Shown here one piece after another: positions 16,825-26,842 of a stretch of DNA of 64,000 bases. Under the pieces are notes generated by a model. The model was not told the origin of the DNA and made no database searches. It saw only the letters and a program-made list of their open reading frames with translations. The DNA is from Imperialibacter sp963977595 (lineage in GTDB: Bacteria; Bacteroidota; Bacteroidia; Cytophagales; Cyclobacteriaceae), in contig NZ_CP180355.1 of assembly GCF_048007035.1 (NCBI RefSeq), forward strand, positions 4,154,001-4,218,000, written 5' to 3'. Within the stretch, counting starts at the first letter, position 1; every line of letters starts with the position of its first letter. Position numbers and translations under genes: made by a program.

Positions 16825-19494
16825 TTATTCATATCTCAACGCCTTCACAGGATCGGACTTGGCCGTCGCCATGGTTTTGTAACCAACAGTGAGCACGGCG
16901 ATGACCAAAACCAACAGGCCTGCAACCGCAAACACAAGTGGTGTGATGGCGATCCGGTAGGCGAAGTTATCCAGCCAGGTATTCATTACGAACCAGGTTG
17001 CAGGCCAGGCAATCAGGTTGGCGAAAAGCACCAGGTATACAAACTCCTTCGAAAGCAGCATTACGATGTGGGCAACATCGGCTCCAATGGCTTTCCGGAT
17101 GCCAATCTCCTTGGTTTTTTGGACAGCGTTGAACGACGACAACCCAAACAAGCCGAGGCAGGCGACGATGATAGCAAAGCCTGCAAACAGTGTAAACACC
17201 CTGCTGAATTTCTTCTCGGAATTGTACTGGCGATTAAAGAAGTCGTCGAGAAAGAAATAGTCAAACGGATTGCCGGGGAAAAGCTTTGCGTAGGAGGTCT
17301 CTACTTTCTCAAAAACCTGCTTGAGGTCTTTGCCCGCCGTTTTGTCTAATTTGATAGTGAAGAAGCTGCTTCTTCCGGTGATCAGCGGGAACAATAATGG
17401 CGTCACACCAATCTTGGCTGACATTTGGTTGTAGTCTTCCACGACACCGATAATAGTTTTTTCTCCTCTACCCCAGAAAACTTTTTTATTGATGGCTTCC
17501 TCGGCCGATTGGAACCCCAGGTATTTTGCACCCGACTCATTGAGGATGACTGCACCGGTGTCTGTCGTAAACGTCCGGCCATAGTTGCGCCCCGCTACCA
17601 CTTCGATATCGTAGGCGGGAAAGTAGTCATAGTCGACGCCGGCAATGTAGATGGCTTTGTTCGACTCCCTTGGCTCTTCGGCTCGTCGGATGCCATTCGC
17701 CCAGAATATCTCATCACCAGGCACATTGGTGCCTGAGGCGAAGGCTCTTATCTCCGGGTTTTGCAAGAGCTCATTTCTGAAAGTCTGCAAAGTTGGTCTG
17801 TAGAGTGAGTCTGCTGTAAACACACCGGGCCCTTTCACTACCAGGGTTTCCGTCATATCGAAGCCGAGGTCAAGGTTGTTCATGTATTTGAGCTGCTGAT
17901 ACACGATGAGCGTGCCGGCGATGAGGCAAACAGAGGAAGCAAACTGAAATACAACCAATACCTTACGAAGATAAATACCAGCCTTGTTTCCGGTCATTTT
18001 TCCTTTCAACACCTTCGAAGGCTGGTAGGAGGATAGCACAAAGGCTGGGTACAAGCCAGCAAGAATGGAGCCCGAGAAAATCAAAAGTGCAGATATGCCC
18101 CAAAAGCTTCCTTCAGCAAGAAAGGTGAGGCTTAGTTTTGAATTAGTAAGTCCATTGAACTGGCTGATGCCAATTACCACAATCAGAAGTGCAATGGTGA
18201 ATGCCAGCAAATTGAGTATTACAGACTCTGTGAGAAATTGGCCAATTAGCTGACTTTTGACGGCCCCCATCACTTTTCTTACCCCTACTTCTTTGGCTCT
18301 TTCGATAGATCTTGCAGTGCTCAGGTTGATATAATTGATCCAGGCAATAAGCAAGATAAAACCGGCGATAATGACAAGGAAAAACACGGCCTGCCCATCG
18401 CCTTGCTCGTCTGGCTCCGACTCCTGCAAAAGGTTTGAGTACAGGTGAATGTCTGTGATAGGTTGCAGAGGGAATTCCTGACGAAAGTTGTACTTATCAA
18501 AATCTTCCTGTCTTTCTGCGAGCAGCACCTCTTCAAACTTTTTGTCAAATTCTTTTGGATCAGTGCCAGGTCTCAGTAGCACATAAGAATTAAAATCGTA
18601 CCAGCCCCAAGCCGTCTCCGACTCGTTGTCTGTTTGGTTATTTAGGGTCTGATAGGAAATAAGGAAATCGAACTTGATGTGTGAGTTGTCAGGGACATCT
18701 TTGGCAACACCCGTTACTGCCATGCTATACTGCCCATCCGCTCTGATCATTTTTCCAATCGGGTCTTCGTCTCCAAAATACTTTTTGGCGGCCGTCTCCG
18801 ATATCACTACCGTGTTGGGCTCATTCAAGCATGTTTCAACATCTCCTGTAACCAACGGGAAAGTGAAGATTTTGAGAAACGCAGGGTCGACGATGTGGAT
18901 TCTGTTTTCTCTGAAGTTGATATTTTGGTAGGAGACCACCATCGATAATGGATAAGCCCTGGCAAAGTCTACCACTTCTGGCATTTGCTCTTTCATGAAA
19001 GGCCCCACTCTGGGAACTGCAGCGGCACACTCATACTGAAGCTGCCCGTCTTTGAAGTTGTTGTATTGGATACGGTAAAGGTTGTTGGCATTTTCATGAA
19101 ACTTGTCATAGCTTCTTTCGAATGCCACATACTGCATAATAAACATGCATGCAGCCATGCCTAGTGCCAAGCCCAGCACATTTAGTGCGGTGTATACTTT
19201 GTTCTTGGAAATGGTGCGTAGCGTAATCTTAATGTAATTTCGAATCATAGCGCCTGAGTTATTTTGAGTTTTGTAATGTCGTGTCCGCCTGAGGTCATAG
19301 TTGCGTGCTGAAAGCACAGCATCCTTTATATAATGGGCCGAAGCATTCCACCTGCCTTTCGTTGCTATTCGTTCCTCGTACAACTCAAGCAGGTCGCCGT
19401 GGATCTCCTCAAACAGGTCCTCACTGTAGATCTTCCTCAGTAGGAAAGTGCCGAAGGCGGGTGGTCGATTTGGTGGCTTGCGAAGGGGCTCCAT
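16825..19494 (-). CDS. FtsX/MacB-type ABC permease with N-terminal prefix domain
   Basis: The 889-residue protein begins with a roughly 75-residue cytoplasmic prefix domain (YSEDLFEEIHGDLLELYEER) found on Bacteroidota permeases that are paired with PadR regulators. Then follow two FtsX/MacB halves: TM near 100-120, a periplasmic MacB_PCD domain to about 370, three TMs near 375-490, a further TM near 510-530, a second periplasmic domain, and three TMs near 760-880. KEVGVRKVMGA and KEIGIRKAIGA are the cytoplasmic coupling motifs. An ATPase gene is not adjacent. Exported or extruded substrate is unknown. It is transcribed with the PadR gene 18 bases upstream and closed by a strong terminator. 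Confidence 0.9.
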   Translation of the reverse strand: MEPLRKPPNRPPAFGTFLLRKIYSEDLFEEIHGDLLELYEERIATKGRWNASAHYIKDAVLSARNYDLRRTRHYKTQNNSGAMIRNYIKITLRTISKNKVYTALNVLGLALGMAACMFIMQYVAFERSYDKFHENANNLYRIQYNNFKDGQLQYECAAAVPRVGPFMKEQMPEVVDFARAYPLSMVVSYQNINFRENRIHIVDPAFLKIFTFPLVTGDVETCLNEPNTVVISETAAKKYFGDEDPIGKMIRADGQYSMAVTGVAKDVPDNSHIKFDFLISYQTLNNQTDNESETAWGWYDFNSYVLLRPGTDPKEFDKKFEEVLLAERQEDFDKYNFRQEFPLQPITDIHLYSNLLQESEPDEQGDGQAVFFLVIIAGFILLIAWINYINLSTARSIERAKEVGVRKVMGAVKSQLIGQFLTESVILNLLAFTIALLIVVIGISQFNGLTNSKLSLTFLAEGSFWGISALLIFSGSILAGLYPAFVLSSYQPSKVLKGKMTGNKAGIYLRKVLVVFQFASSVCLIAGTLIVYQQLKYMNNLDLGFDMTETLVVKGPGVFTADSLYRPTLQTFRNELLQNPEIRAFASGTNVPGDEIFWANGIRRAEEPRESNKAIYIAGVDYDYFPAYDIEVVAGRNYGRTFTTDTGAVILNESGAKYLGFQSAEEAINKKVFWGRGEKTIIGVVEDYNQMSAKIGVTPLLFPLITGRSSFFTIKLDKTAGKDLKQVFEKVETSYAKLFPGNPFDYFFLDDFFNRQYNSEKKFSRVFTLFAGFAIIVACLGLFGLSSFNAVQKTKEIGIRKAIGADVAHIVMLLSKEFVYLVLFANLIAWPATWFVMNTWLDNFAYRIAITPLVFAVAGLLVLVIAVLTVGYKTMATAKSDPVKALRYE

Positions 19495-19512
19495 AATTGA
19501 AAACCGAAGTGC

Positions 19513-19845
19513 TTAAATAGTCGAAAATGACAGTTGGGGGATGTTCGACCAAATCTGCTCTTTTGTTTCTTTCGCTTCTTTCAGGATGGCATAACCGGCT
19601 GAAGTGACTTTAAATAGGCGCTTCTTTTTTCCCCCTCTTTTGGATGTAGCGCCGCCGAATTCGGAGGTAAGAAAACCCTTGTCCTCAAGCCTGTAGAGTG
19701 AAGAATGAACGGCACTTATGTTGACCACCCTGCTGGCAGATTTTTCCAACTCTTCCCGAACAGCCACCGCATAGGCTTCTTCGTCAAGCGACGCCACCAT
19801 GAGTAACACAAGCTCTTCAAGTTCACCAAGGTTGTTACCTTTCAT
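19513..19845 (-). CDS. PadR-family transcriptional regulator
   Basis: Small winged-helix regulator of 110 residues (LGELEELVLLMVASL, then SAVHSSLYRLEDKGFL as recognition helix and wing, then RLFKVTSAGYAIL). I place the start at 19845 (MKGNNLGELEEL) because family members begin there and because a promoter -7 element lies just upstream. A longer frame from 19887 adds 14 residues and would overlap that element. PadR proteins repress the permease they precede, as expected here with 18 bases between the genes, and usually respond to a small molecule. Confidence 0.9.
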   Translation of the reverse strand: MKGNNLGELEELVLLMVASLDEEAYAVAVREELEKSASRVVNISAVHSSLYRLEDKGFLTSEFGGATSKRGGKKKRLFKVTSAGYAILKEAKETKEQIWSNIPQLSFSTI

Positions 19846-20263
19846 TTTTTTAGGTTTGTGGTTGATTATCCTCACAAACGTAAACAAAATGGATTTGTTT
19901 TCCTCAGTTTTGTAAATTATATACCAGGCGGGGATGTTTGATGAGCTTTTCGGGGATGCAGTCGGCTAAAGAAGGATCAATATGTATTTCTGGGGGGATC
20001 GAATGTTTCGTTTGTGGTTAAATAAAAAAGCAAAACTGGTTCAATGCGTCTCGCTTGGACCTTTTGCTTTTTATGACCACTTGGGATATTGGGTTTAAAG
20101 GGCAATCCCCCCAGATTTTCCGCTTGATCCCTAAAGAAGCCGCTGCCAGGCATCCTGCCAAGGAGCGGGCATCCCCTCTTTGCCGCTTTAAAGCATTAGG
20201 CTTTGCCGGGCGAAGTAAAGCGTGCTGGAAGCAAAAAGAAGGACAGAAACATGAGTTAAGCTA
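19846..20263. other. Gap of about 418 bases with a GC-richer unexplained patch
   Basis: The left end is the promoter region of the PadR operon. The stretch 20104-20240 is clearly more GC-rich than its surroundings and has repeated words (AAGCCGCTGCC, GCCGCTTTAAAGC, GGCTTTGCCGGGCG). It could be a dispersed repeat or the remnant of one. No gene is supported. Confidence 0.4.
19875..19882 (-). promoter_or_regulatory. -7 promoter element upstream of padR
   Basis: On the minus strand TACGTTTG fits TAnnTTTG exactly and lies 29 bases before the chosen start. A -33 TTTG at the right spacing is not seen. Confidence 0.45.
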
Positions 20264-20656
20264 TCAACCGAGAATTTTGGCTAAGTCGTGCTCTTTGACT
20301 GGCTTAACAATGAAATCACTTACTTCCTCGTAGCTCTTGGCCCTTTCCAGGTCTGCTTCGTCAATCGACGAGCTTACCATGTAAATGGTGATCTTCTTTT
20401 TTATCAAGGGCTTAATCTTCACAAATTCGTCAAGAAACTGCCACCCATCCATCACTGGCATGTTAATATCGAGTAGTATAACATCAGGCAATTCGTCACT
20501 GGAAGTAATCAAGGGCTTCATGTACTTAATTGCCTCTGCACCATTTTTGAAAACCAATAGATTTTTACTGTACTTATGAAAATCAATCAGCTTTCTAAGG
20601 CCAAACACATATATCTGATCATCGTCTATAATACACGCCAAATCTACCATACTCAT
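20264..20656 (-). CDS. Single-domain response regulator
   Basis: A 130-residue receiver domain with nothing attached: acidic pocket DDD (11-13), phosphoacceptor D63 in ILLDINMP, YMVSS switch strand, and the invariant Lys in FIVKPVKEHD. It has no DNA-binding or enzymatic output, so it acts by protein contact, like Rcp1- or CheY-type regulators. Its start overlaps the stop of the six-PAS sensor kinase by four bases (ATGA), so the two are co-translated and it is the natural partner of that kinase. Confidence 0.9.
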   Translation of the reverse strand: MSMVDLACIIDDDQIYVFGLRKLIDFHKYSKNLLVFKNGAEAIKYMKPLITSSDELPDVILLDINMPVMDGWQFLDEFVKIKPLIKKKITIYMVSSSIDEADLERAKSYEEVSDFIVKPVKEHDLAKILG

Positions 20657-23600
20657 GCAAAATATATTTTAAATGTCGTTCCTACACGCACTTCGCTTTC
20701 TACCTCAATCCTACCTCCCATACTCTCCACCTGATTCTTTGTAATGAAAAGGCCAATCCCTTTCGCATCGGCGTTACCATGAAATGTCTTATACATTCCG
20801 AATAGCTTTTCCTTGTGGAGCTTGAGATCTATTCCCATGCCGTTGTCGGCAATTTGCAAAAATTTTGAATTATTAGTGGTAATAAAATCGATATTAACTA
20901 CTGGATTTCTCTCGGGGTGACGGTACTTGATAGCATTGCTCAGGAAGTTGAGCAAGATGCTTTCCAGATAGGCTCTGTTGTAAGTAATTGTGACGTCGTC
21001 GCTTATGTTTAAATTTATTTTTGCTCTTTTCTCCTTTATGTCGCCCGTCAGTATGTGCATTGTTTTGACGAAGTACTCCTTCAGGTTGAGTTCCTCTGTT
21101 TGAGTGTTAATATCCACCTGTATTTTGACCACCTCATTCAAATTGGTGATAGTTTCGCTCAGTGATCCTGATATTTGCGCCAGGTGCTGAATAAGTTCTT
21201 CTTTCTCCTCCGGAGTTGAAGTCATGTTGATGAGATTGATCATCATCTCAAGGTTGCCCGAATGGGAGCGGAGGTTGTGCGAAACTATGTGGGCAAAGTT
21301 GAGCAGCCGCTTGTTCTGCTCGCTGATAATATCAAACGAGTGCCTGACCTGCGCCTCTTTTTCCTTGCGCCAGGTAATGTCCGAATGAGTGCCGATGACT
21401 CGCAAAGGCTGGCCCTTTTCGTCAAATTCCGTGACTTTGCCCCGATCAAGTACCCAAACATAGTGCCCATCTTCATGTTGCACACGATGCTCATTGATAT
21501 AAATTTCAATTTCACCCCTCAGGTGTTTTTGCATTTCCTCAAAATAGGCTTCCTTGTCATCTGGATGTACCCGCCGATCCCAGAATTCGGATTTACCGGA
21601 GGAGGCTTTATTGTCGATCCCAATTATGCTAAGAGACCTTTTAGAGTAAAAGACTTCTCCGGTTGCCAGGTTCCAATCCCACACGCCATCGTTGGCTCCT
21701 TCAAGGGCGAAATGCCAGCGCTGTTCACTTTCTTGCAGCGCCCGCTCGGCAAGTTTCCTGGCTGTGATATTGTAGCTAATCCCTATCAGTCCAACTATTT
21801 CTCCTCTGTCATTTTGCATGGGAATCTTCGATGACAGAAACCAATTCGTACTGCCATCATGCCGGGTGTTGATAGTCTCTTTGTTAAGAATTGGTTTGCC
21901 AGTATTGAATACTTCAAGATCTTCTTCTCTTGATACTTTGGCTGACTCCTCCGGGTACAGATCGAAGTCGGTTTTGCCAATCACCTCTGATTCTTTTTTG
22001 AAGCCCGAATATTCCATTTCCAGCCTATTGACAAGTGTTTTTCTCGACTCCAAATCTTTGATGTAAATATTGACCGGAATATTGTCGATCAACGATTTAA
22101 GAAGCTTTCTTTCTTCTTTCAGGGCATTCTCTGTTGCTTTCCTTTCTGTGACATCTTCTATTTGAGAAATGAAATGGAGAGGCTGGTTGTTGGCATCTCG
22201 CACCAGTGAAACGCTCAGTAGCACCCAGACGATATTTCCATTTTTATGAAAATACCGTTTTTCCATTTTGTATGAATCAATCTCTCCGGCCAGCACCTTT
22301 TGTACGTGTTGAAGGTCACTCTCCAGGTCTTCGGGGTGAGTTATCTCCTGAAAGGTGGTTTGCAGAAGCTCTTTCTCCTCAAATCCAAGCATTTCGCAAA
22401 CACGGCTATTTACCTGTTTCCATTTGCCGTCAGGCGACACCAACGCCATTCCAATGGCCGAATACTGGAATGCACCCCTGAATTGTTCTTCGCTTACCTT
22501 TAGGTTGAGCTCAGCCTTTTTTATTTGGTCTATATCTTGAAAAACGCCAAAAAGCCTGCGGCAAGTGCCGTCGCTAAACTCTGCCTGCCCTACGGCCCTG
22601 GTCCATACGAGCGATCCATCGGCTGCAACGAGTTCCACTTCTAAGTCGTATGGAGTTCCGTCTAATATTGCGTTCTGAACTGCGGCTTCTATTTTCTGTC
22701 TGCTTTCGCCTTCTTTGAAGAACTGGATTGCGCCGTCAAGTTTGGGTTCATAATCGGCAGCCACTTTATGTAGTTCCTTCGTTATTTTGTCCCAATACAC
22801 GGTGTTGTTAACCAAATCCACCTCCCAGGCACCGATACTTGCAGTTTCACTGGCTTGCTTTAGAATGGACTCCAGACGTTTTTTTTCCTCTTCTTTCTGC
22901 TTTAGTGAAGTTATGTCAGCGGTGTACATAATAAGCCCTCCTACAACGCCTTCATTTTTATACCATGGTCGCACCTCCCAGGTTAGCCATTGCACAGAGC
23001 CGTTTGCCCGGCTGAAGGATGCCTCATCTACTTTGTTCACCGCACCGTTGAGACACTCCTTATGAATTTCCCTCCAGTCGTCGCCTATTTCAGGAAAAAT
23101 CTCATAGTGTGAGACTCCAATAATTTCTTTGTCTATTATGCCATAGTCTTCTTTCCATTTTTCCGATGCAGCCAGGTACCTCATTTCGGTATCGAACATG
23201 GCAATGGCTGATGGAGCTTGTGCGACAAAAACTCTGTTCCGCCTATCGCTTTCCTCCAGACTTATTTCAAAAAGCTTTTGTTCGGTAATGTCCCAATGAG
23301 TGCCCGCAATTCGGAAAGGGTTGCCCTGTTCGTCATAATGGACTACACCATTGACCTTGATATATCTAACAGATTTGTTGGGTAAGACAATCCGATGCTC
23401 AAAATCGATGACCAGCTTATTTTTTATGGCGAGATCAAATGCTTTGTCGGCCCGTGCCAGGTCTTCCGGGTGAGTCCTTTTGCTTAATGAGTCCAGAGAT
23501 ATTGGCTCGTAGGGGTCAAAACCCCAAATTTTTCTCAATGCCTCATTTACATCAAGGAAGTTATCCTTGACATCGATGGTCCACAAACCAACGTTTCCAC

Positions 23601-24591
23601 TACTGGTAGCCAGTTGTAGCCTTTCATTAAGCAAATTTAGTTCTTCCGTTCGCTCTGCAATTTTTTCTTCCAGCGACTGGTTGAGGTCTGAAAGTTGATT
23701 TTCGGCTTCTTGTCGTTCGGTATCCACTCTATTGAGTATGAAGGCCACTCTCAGGATGAGGACAAGGCAAATTGCCAGAAAGGAGATTGTTTGTAGCGAA
23801 ATGCCGAATTCCACTGATACTATGCCAAATCTCTTGGAAAGAATCATTAAAAAGCCCAGCGCTATAACGAGAACGCCGATTTGCGGCAGGAGCCGCTTCG
23901 CCAGCCAGGTGCCAAGGTTCCGTCCCTTAAAAAAGCCAACCAACCCGAGGTGCGGCCGACTGAGACTCGCCGCTAATGAAATCAATAAAAAAGTGATTGA
24001 AGTGTGAATGGCCATTGTGCTAAAAAACGGCAGTTTAGCACTTGAGGGAACCTGATAGAAAAAGCCCATTAGTGAAATAAATGAGAGCAGGCTCACCAGA
24101 TGAAGAACATACTGTGCAAGCGGCAAAAGCCGCACCCTGGATGACGAAAAAATCAGCAGGGAGGCCCCCAGCAATAGAAAACACGTAGCAGTAGCGGCCG
24201 ACATACGACCCGGGTAGGGCGCATTTGCCACTCTCGAAATATTGTCGACAAAGAAGAATTCATCAACCCCCAACGAGTAGCCAAACGCATATTGCGAAAG
24301 CGTAAGGAGGCCAATCAGCATGGTTAAGGCAGAAAATAGCTGGACAGGCAGGTTGAATCCGTTCCTGAAAGTGTCAAGGAAAGTCAAAGCCAGGCCGGCG
24401 AACAAAAAGCCCAGAGCAGTATTGAATTTCATCGTTGGCAGGCCAGGAGCTACCGCTAGCAGACTGTCGAATCCAATAATCCACCCAGTAATTACCAGGA
24501 CGGCAATAAAGTTGACGGCCAGACTTGTGTAAGTAACAAATGAACTGTCCTTGCTTGTTCTCATTTTATCTTTTGCTGGTTTGCCTATCAA
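20653..24591 (-). CDS. Membrane sensor histidine kinase with six PAS domains
   Basis: A 1312-residue kinase. The first 290 residues form about eight membrane helices of MASE-like kind. A coiled coil (about 290-325) leads to six consecutive PAS domains, several with a PAC ending such as GTHWDITEQ, YTADITSLK and ISYNITARK. The H-box is HIVSHNLRSHSGN with H1105 as phosphoacceptor, and the C-terminal ATPase has NFLSNAIKYR (N box), DNGMGIDL (G1) and KGIGLFITK (G2). A cytoplasmic or membrane-derived signal is probably integrated by the PAS array. The response regulator partner overlaps its stop codon. A start nine codons downstream (24564) is possible. Confidence 0.93.
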   Translation of the reverse strand: MIGKPAKDKMRTSKDSSFVTYTSLAVNFIAVLVITGWIIGFDSLLAVAPGLPTMKFNTALGFLFAGLALTFLDTFRNGFNLPVQLFSALTMLIGLLTLSQYAFGYSLGVDEFFFVDNISRVANAPYPGRMSAATATCFLLLGASLLIFSSSRVRLLPLAQYVLHLVSLLSFISLMGFFYQVPSSAKLPFFSTMAIHTSITFLLISLAASLSRPHLGLVGFFKGRNLGTWLAKRLLPQIGVLVIALGFLMILSKRFGIVSVEFGISLQTISFLAICLVLILRVAFILNRVDTERQEAENQLSDLNQSLEEKIAERTEELNLLNERLQLATSSGNVGLWTIDVKDNFLDVNEALRKIWGFDPYEPISLDSLSKRTHPEDLARADKAFDLAIKNKLVIDFEHRIVLPNKSVRYIKVNGVVHYDEQGNPFRIAGTHWDITEQKLFEISLEESDRRNRVFVAQAPSAIAMFDTEMRYLAASEKWKEDYGIIDKEIIGVSHYEIFPEIGDDWREIHKECLNGAVNKVDEASFSRANGSVQWLTWEVRPWYKNEGVVGGLIMYTADITSLKQKEEEKKRLESILKQASETASIGAWEVDLVNNTVYWDKITKELHKVAADYEPKLDGAIQFFKEGESRQKIEAAVQNAILDGTPYDLEVELVAADGSLVWTRAVGQAEFSDGTCRRLFGVFQDIDQIKKAELNLKVSEEQFRGAFQYSAIGMALVSPDGKWKQVNSRVCEMLGFEEKELLQTTFQEITHPEDLESDLQHVQKVLAGEIDSYKMEKRYFHKNGNIVWVLLSVSLVRDANNQPLHFISQIEDVTERKATENALKEERKLLKSLIDNIPVNIYIKDLESRKTLVNRLEMEYSGFKKESEVIGKTDFDLYPEESAKVSREEDLEVFNTGKPILNKETINTRHDGSTNWFLSSKIPMQNDRGEIVGLIGISYNITARKLAERALQESEQRWHFALEGANDGVWDWNLATGEVFYSKRSLSIIGIDNKASSGKSEFWDRRVHPDDKEAYFEEMQKHLRGEIEIYINEHRVQHEDGHYVWVLDRGKVTEFDEKGQPLRVIGTHSDITWRKEKEAQVRHSFDIISEQNKRLLNFAHIVSHNLRSHSGNLEMMINLINMTSTPEEKEELIQHLAQISGSLSETITNLNEVVKIQVDINTQTEELNLKEYFVKTMHILTGDIKEKRAKINLNISDDVTITYNRAYLESILLNFLSNAIKYRHPERNPVVNIDFITTNNSKFLQIADNGMGIDLKLHKEKLFGMYKTFHGNADAKGIGLFITKNQVESMGGRIEVESEVRVGTTFKIYFA

Positions 24592-25139
24592 CAGGCGTCA
24601 AGAAGTAATTCCGCTAAAATAGACCCTCTTAATGTATAAGACTTTACTTTAATTAGGAAAATAACATGTAAAAATATGACGGAAGGAGGGCTTTCGGCCT
24701 GTCTCCGGGTCGATCAGGTATTGTCAATATAAAATTCTATGCCGTAATCCGAACGCTATGTCGCTGGTGCTCAGCGGAGAACGGAACTTGGTAACTGTCA
24801 GCCGATGCTTGCTGACTCCAATTTTCCTTGGAAATATATATTGTACTATTCTTAAACACCAAGACAGTTTTTCGCTAAGGCAGCGCCGGGCGACCCGGCT
24901 TAGATTCTCTGATCTATCGGCACCTTTTGTCTTTCCTGGTATATAAATGATTGCCACACTTAATTTACAGCGCATTAGCTTGATGATTCTTATCCTCCAA
25001 ACCCATTTCTAACCGCTGACCATTTTTTACTATCGTTGTGTAACTGAAGCTGTGTATTTTACAACTTATTTAACGATCAGCTCCTTTTGTTTGAAGGGAC
25101 GCAAGAAAAATTTCTTATTACTACAAAAGCGATAATACT
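24592..25139. other. 548-base gap with two small hairpins
   Basis: Longest gene-free stretch of the window, between divergent genes. It contains GTCAGC/GCTGAC (24797-24816) and a GC-rich hairpin (24885-24899). One minus-strand frame of 83 codons (24724-24975) has no signal, domain or natural-looking composition. Nothing else is seen. Confidence 0.5.
24885..24899. other. GC-rich hairpin in the long gap
   Basis: GCCGGG and CCCGGC pair perfectly around CGA, and flanking CTAA/TTAG can extend the helix past a bulge. There is no T-run, so this is not a standard terminator. It may belong to a structured RNA or a repeat. Confidence 0.35.
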
Positions 25140-26780
25140 TTGAGACGCAGAGACTTTGTACAGATAGCAGGTTTAGGAATGGCAGGGGCTGCTTTGTCGA
25201 TTCCAATGATAGGGAATGCGGTGCCGGTACAGCGCTTTTTGGAGTCGCCACTGGATGTGGCCCAAAAGAAGCAGTTTGCTGACGTGGCACTGAATGCGGC
25301 AAAGGCGAACGGAGCTACCTACGCCGACGTGAGGATAGGAAGGTACCTCAACCAATATGTGTTTACCAGAGAAACGAGGGTGCAAAACATAGTCAACACT
25401 GAGTCGTTTGGTGTAGGCATTAGAGTTATCGCCAATGGTACCTGGGGCTTTGCCTCCACCAACGAGGTCAATCCGGCAGGTATTCAAAAAGCTACTATGC
25501 AGGCGGTGTCCATAGCCAAAGCCAATTCAAAATTTCAGACTGACCCTGTGAAGCTGGCTCCTGTTCAGTCATACGGGGAAGTAAGCTGGAAAAGCCCAAT
25601 AGAAAAGAGTGCTTTCGAAGTGCCTGTATCCGAAAAAGTTGATTTGCTACTAGCCGCCAACGCAGCAGCCATGGACGCTGGTGCTAGCTTTGTGAACTCT
25701 AACCTGTTCATGGTGAATGAGCAGAAGTACTTTGCTTCTACGGAAGGGTCATATATCGACCAGGATGTGCACAGGATATGGCCAACATTCAACGTGAATG
25801 CCGTGAACCGTGCCGAAGGAAAATTCAAGTCCCGCTCTGCCATGAGTGCTCCAATGGGAATGGGATGGGAGTACATGCTTCCAAAGGAATCGGACAAGCT
25901 GGAAGGCCCCGGTGGCATGAAGCTGTACAAAAACAGCTACGATATAGTAGAGGATGCCAAAACGGCGGCACTTCAGGCGAAGGAAATGCTTGATGCCAAG
26001 TCGGTGGATCCGGGTAAATATACGATGGTGCTGGAACCGAACCACCTTGGTTTAACAATCCACGAGTCGGTGGGGCATCCACTAGAGCTGGACAGGGTGC
26101 TTGGCTATGAGGCCAATTATGCCGGGACAAGCTTTGCTACATTGGATAAATGGAAGTCAGGCGACTTCAACTATGGCAGCAAGGAGGTGAATATTTTTGC
26201 TGACAAGCTACAGCCCGGCTCCCTGGGTGCTGTGGGTTACGACGATGAAGGAGTGAAGACCAAGCGTTGGGACCTGATCAAAGACGGTATTCTGGTGAAC
26301 TATGAAGCCATTCGTGACCAGGTTCATATTCTCGGTCAGAATGAGTCGCATGGCTGCTGCTATGCCCAGACATGGCAGGACGTGCAGTTCCAGCGCATGC
26401 CAAATGTTTCACTAGCGCCTGGCAAGGAGAAATACTCCTCGGCTGATATGATCAAAGACGTAGAAAAAGGCATTTACATTGCAGGCAGAGGTTCGTACTC
26501 TATCGACCAGCAACGCTACAACTTCCAGTTTGGCGGCACTGTCTTCTATGAAATCAAGAACGGAGAGATTGTTGGCATGCTCAACGATGTGGCCTACCAA
26601 AGCAATACCCAGGAATTCTGGAATAGCTGTGTGAAAATATGTGATGAAAATGATTATAGAATGTTCGGCTCTTTCTTCGACGGCAAAGGTCAGCCCTCGC
26701 AGGTAAGTGCTGTATCGCACGGAAGCTCCACCACAAGGTTTGATGGAGTGAATGTGATTAATACTGGAAGGACTATTTAA
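25140..26780 (+). CDS. Tat-exported TldD-type zinc metallopeptidase (copy 1)
   Basis: A 546-residue TldD-family protein, the catalytic member of the TldD/TldE pair that cleaves unfolded peptides (microcin B17 and CcdA in E. coli). The metal motif is HESVGH (H308, E309, H313), followed by PLELDRVLGYEANYAGTS. It begins RRRDFVQIAGLGMAGAAL, a twin-arginine signal, unlike cytosolic E. coli TldD. The start is TTG: no in-frame ATG lies between it and an upstream stop at 25092, and the second copy aligns from exactly this point with ATG. It is the first of three family members in a row. Confidence 0.9.
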   Translation: MRRRDFVQIAGLGMAGAALSIPMIGNAVPVQRFLESPLDVAQKKQFADVALNAAKANGATYADVRIGRYLNQYVFTRETRVQNIVNTESFGVGIRVIANGTWGFASTNEVNPAGIQKATMQAVSIAKANSKFQTDPVKLAPVQSYGEVSWKSPIEKSAFEVPVSEKVDLLLAANAAAMDAGASFVNSNLFMVNEQKYFASTEGSYIDQDVHRIWPTFNVNAVNRAEGKFKSRSAMSAPMGMGWEYMLPKESDKLEGPGGMKLYKNSYDIVEDAKTAALQAKEMLDAKSVDPGKYTMVLEPNHLGLTIHESVGHPLELDRVLGYEANYAGTSFATLDKWKSGDFNYGSKEVNIFADKLQPGSLGAVGYDDEGVKTKRWDLIKDGILVNYEAIRDQVHILGQNESHGCCYAQTWQDVQFQRMPNVSLAPGKEKYSSADMIKDVEKGIYIAGRGSYSIDQQRYNFQFGGTVFYEIKNGEIVGMLNDVAYQSNTQEFWNSCVKICDENDYRMFGSFFDGKGQPSQVSAVSHGSSTTRFDGVNVINTGRTI

Positions 26781-26842
26781 TAGTCTTTGAACAAGCAAGG
26801 AACTCAAACTAAAATAATACAAGGACTAATTTACATTAACCC

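Noticed and set aside
20055..20333. Plus-strand frame of 92 codons over the GC-richer patch
   Set aside because: Lys/Ala/Arg-rich, low-complexity reading that overlaps the response regulator on the other strand. More likely a repeat than a gene.
24724..24975. Minus-strand frame of 83 codons in the long gap
   Set aside because: No signal peptide, domain or plausible composition, and it overlaps hairpins. It looks like a chance frame.
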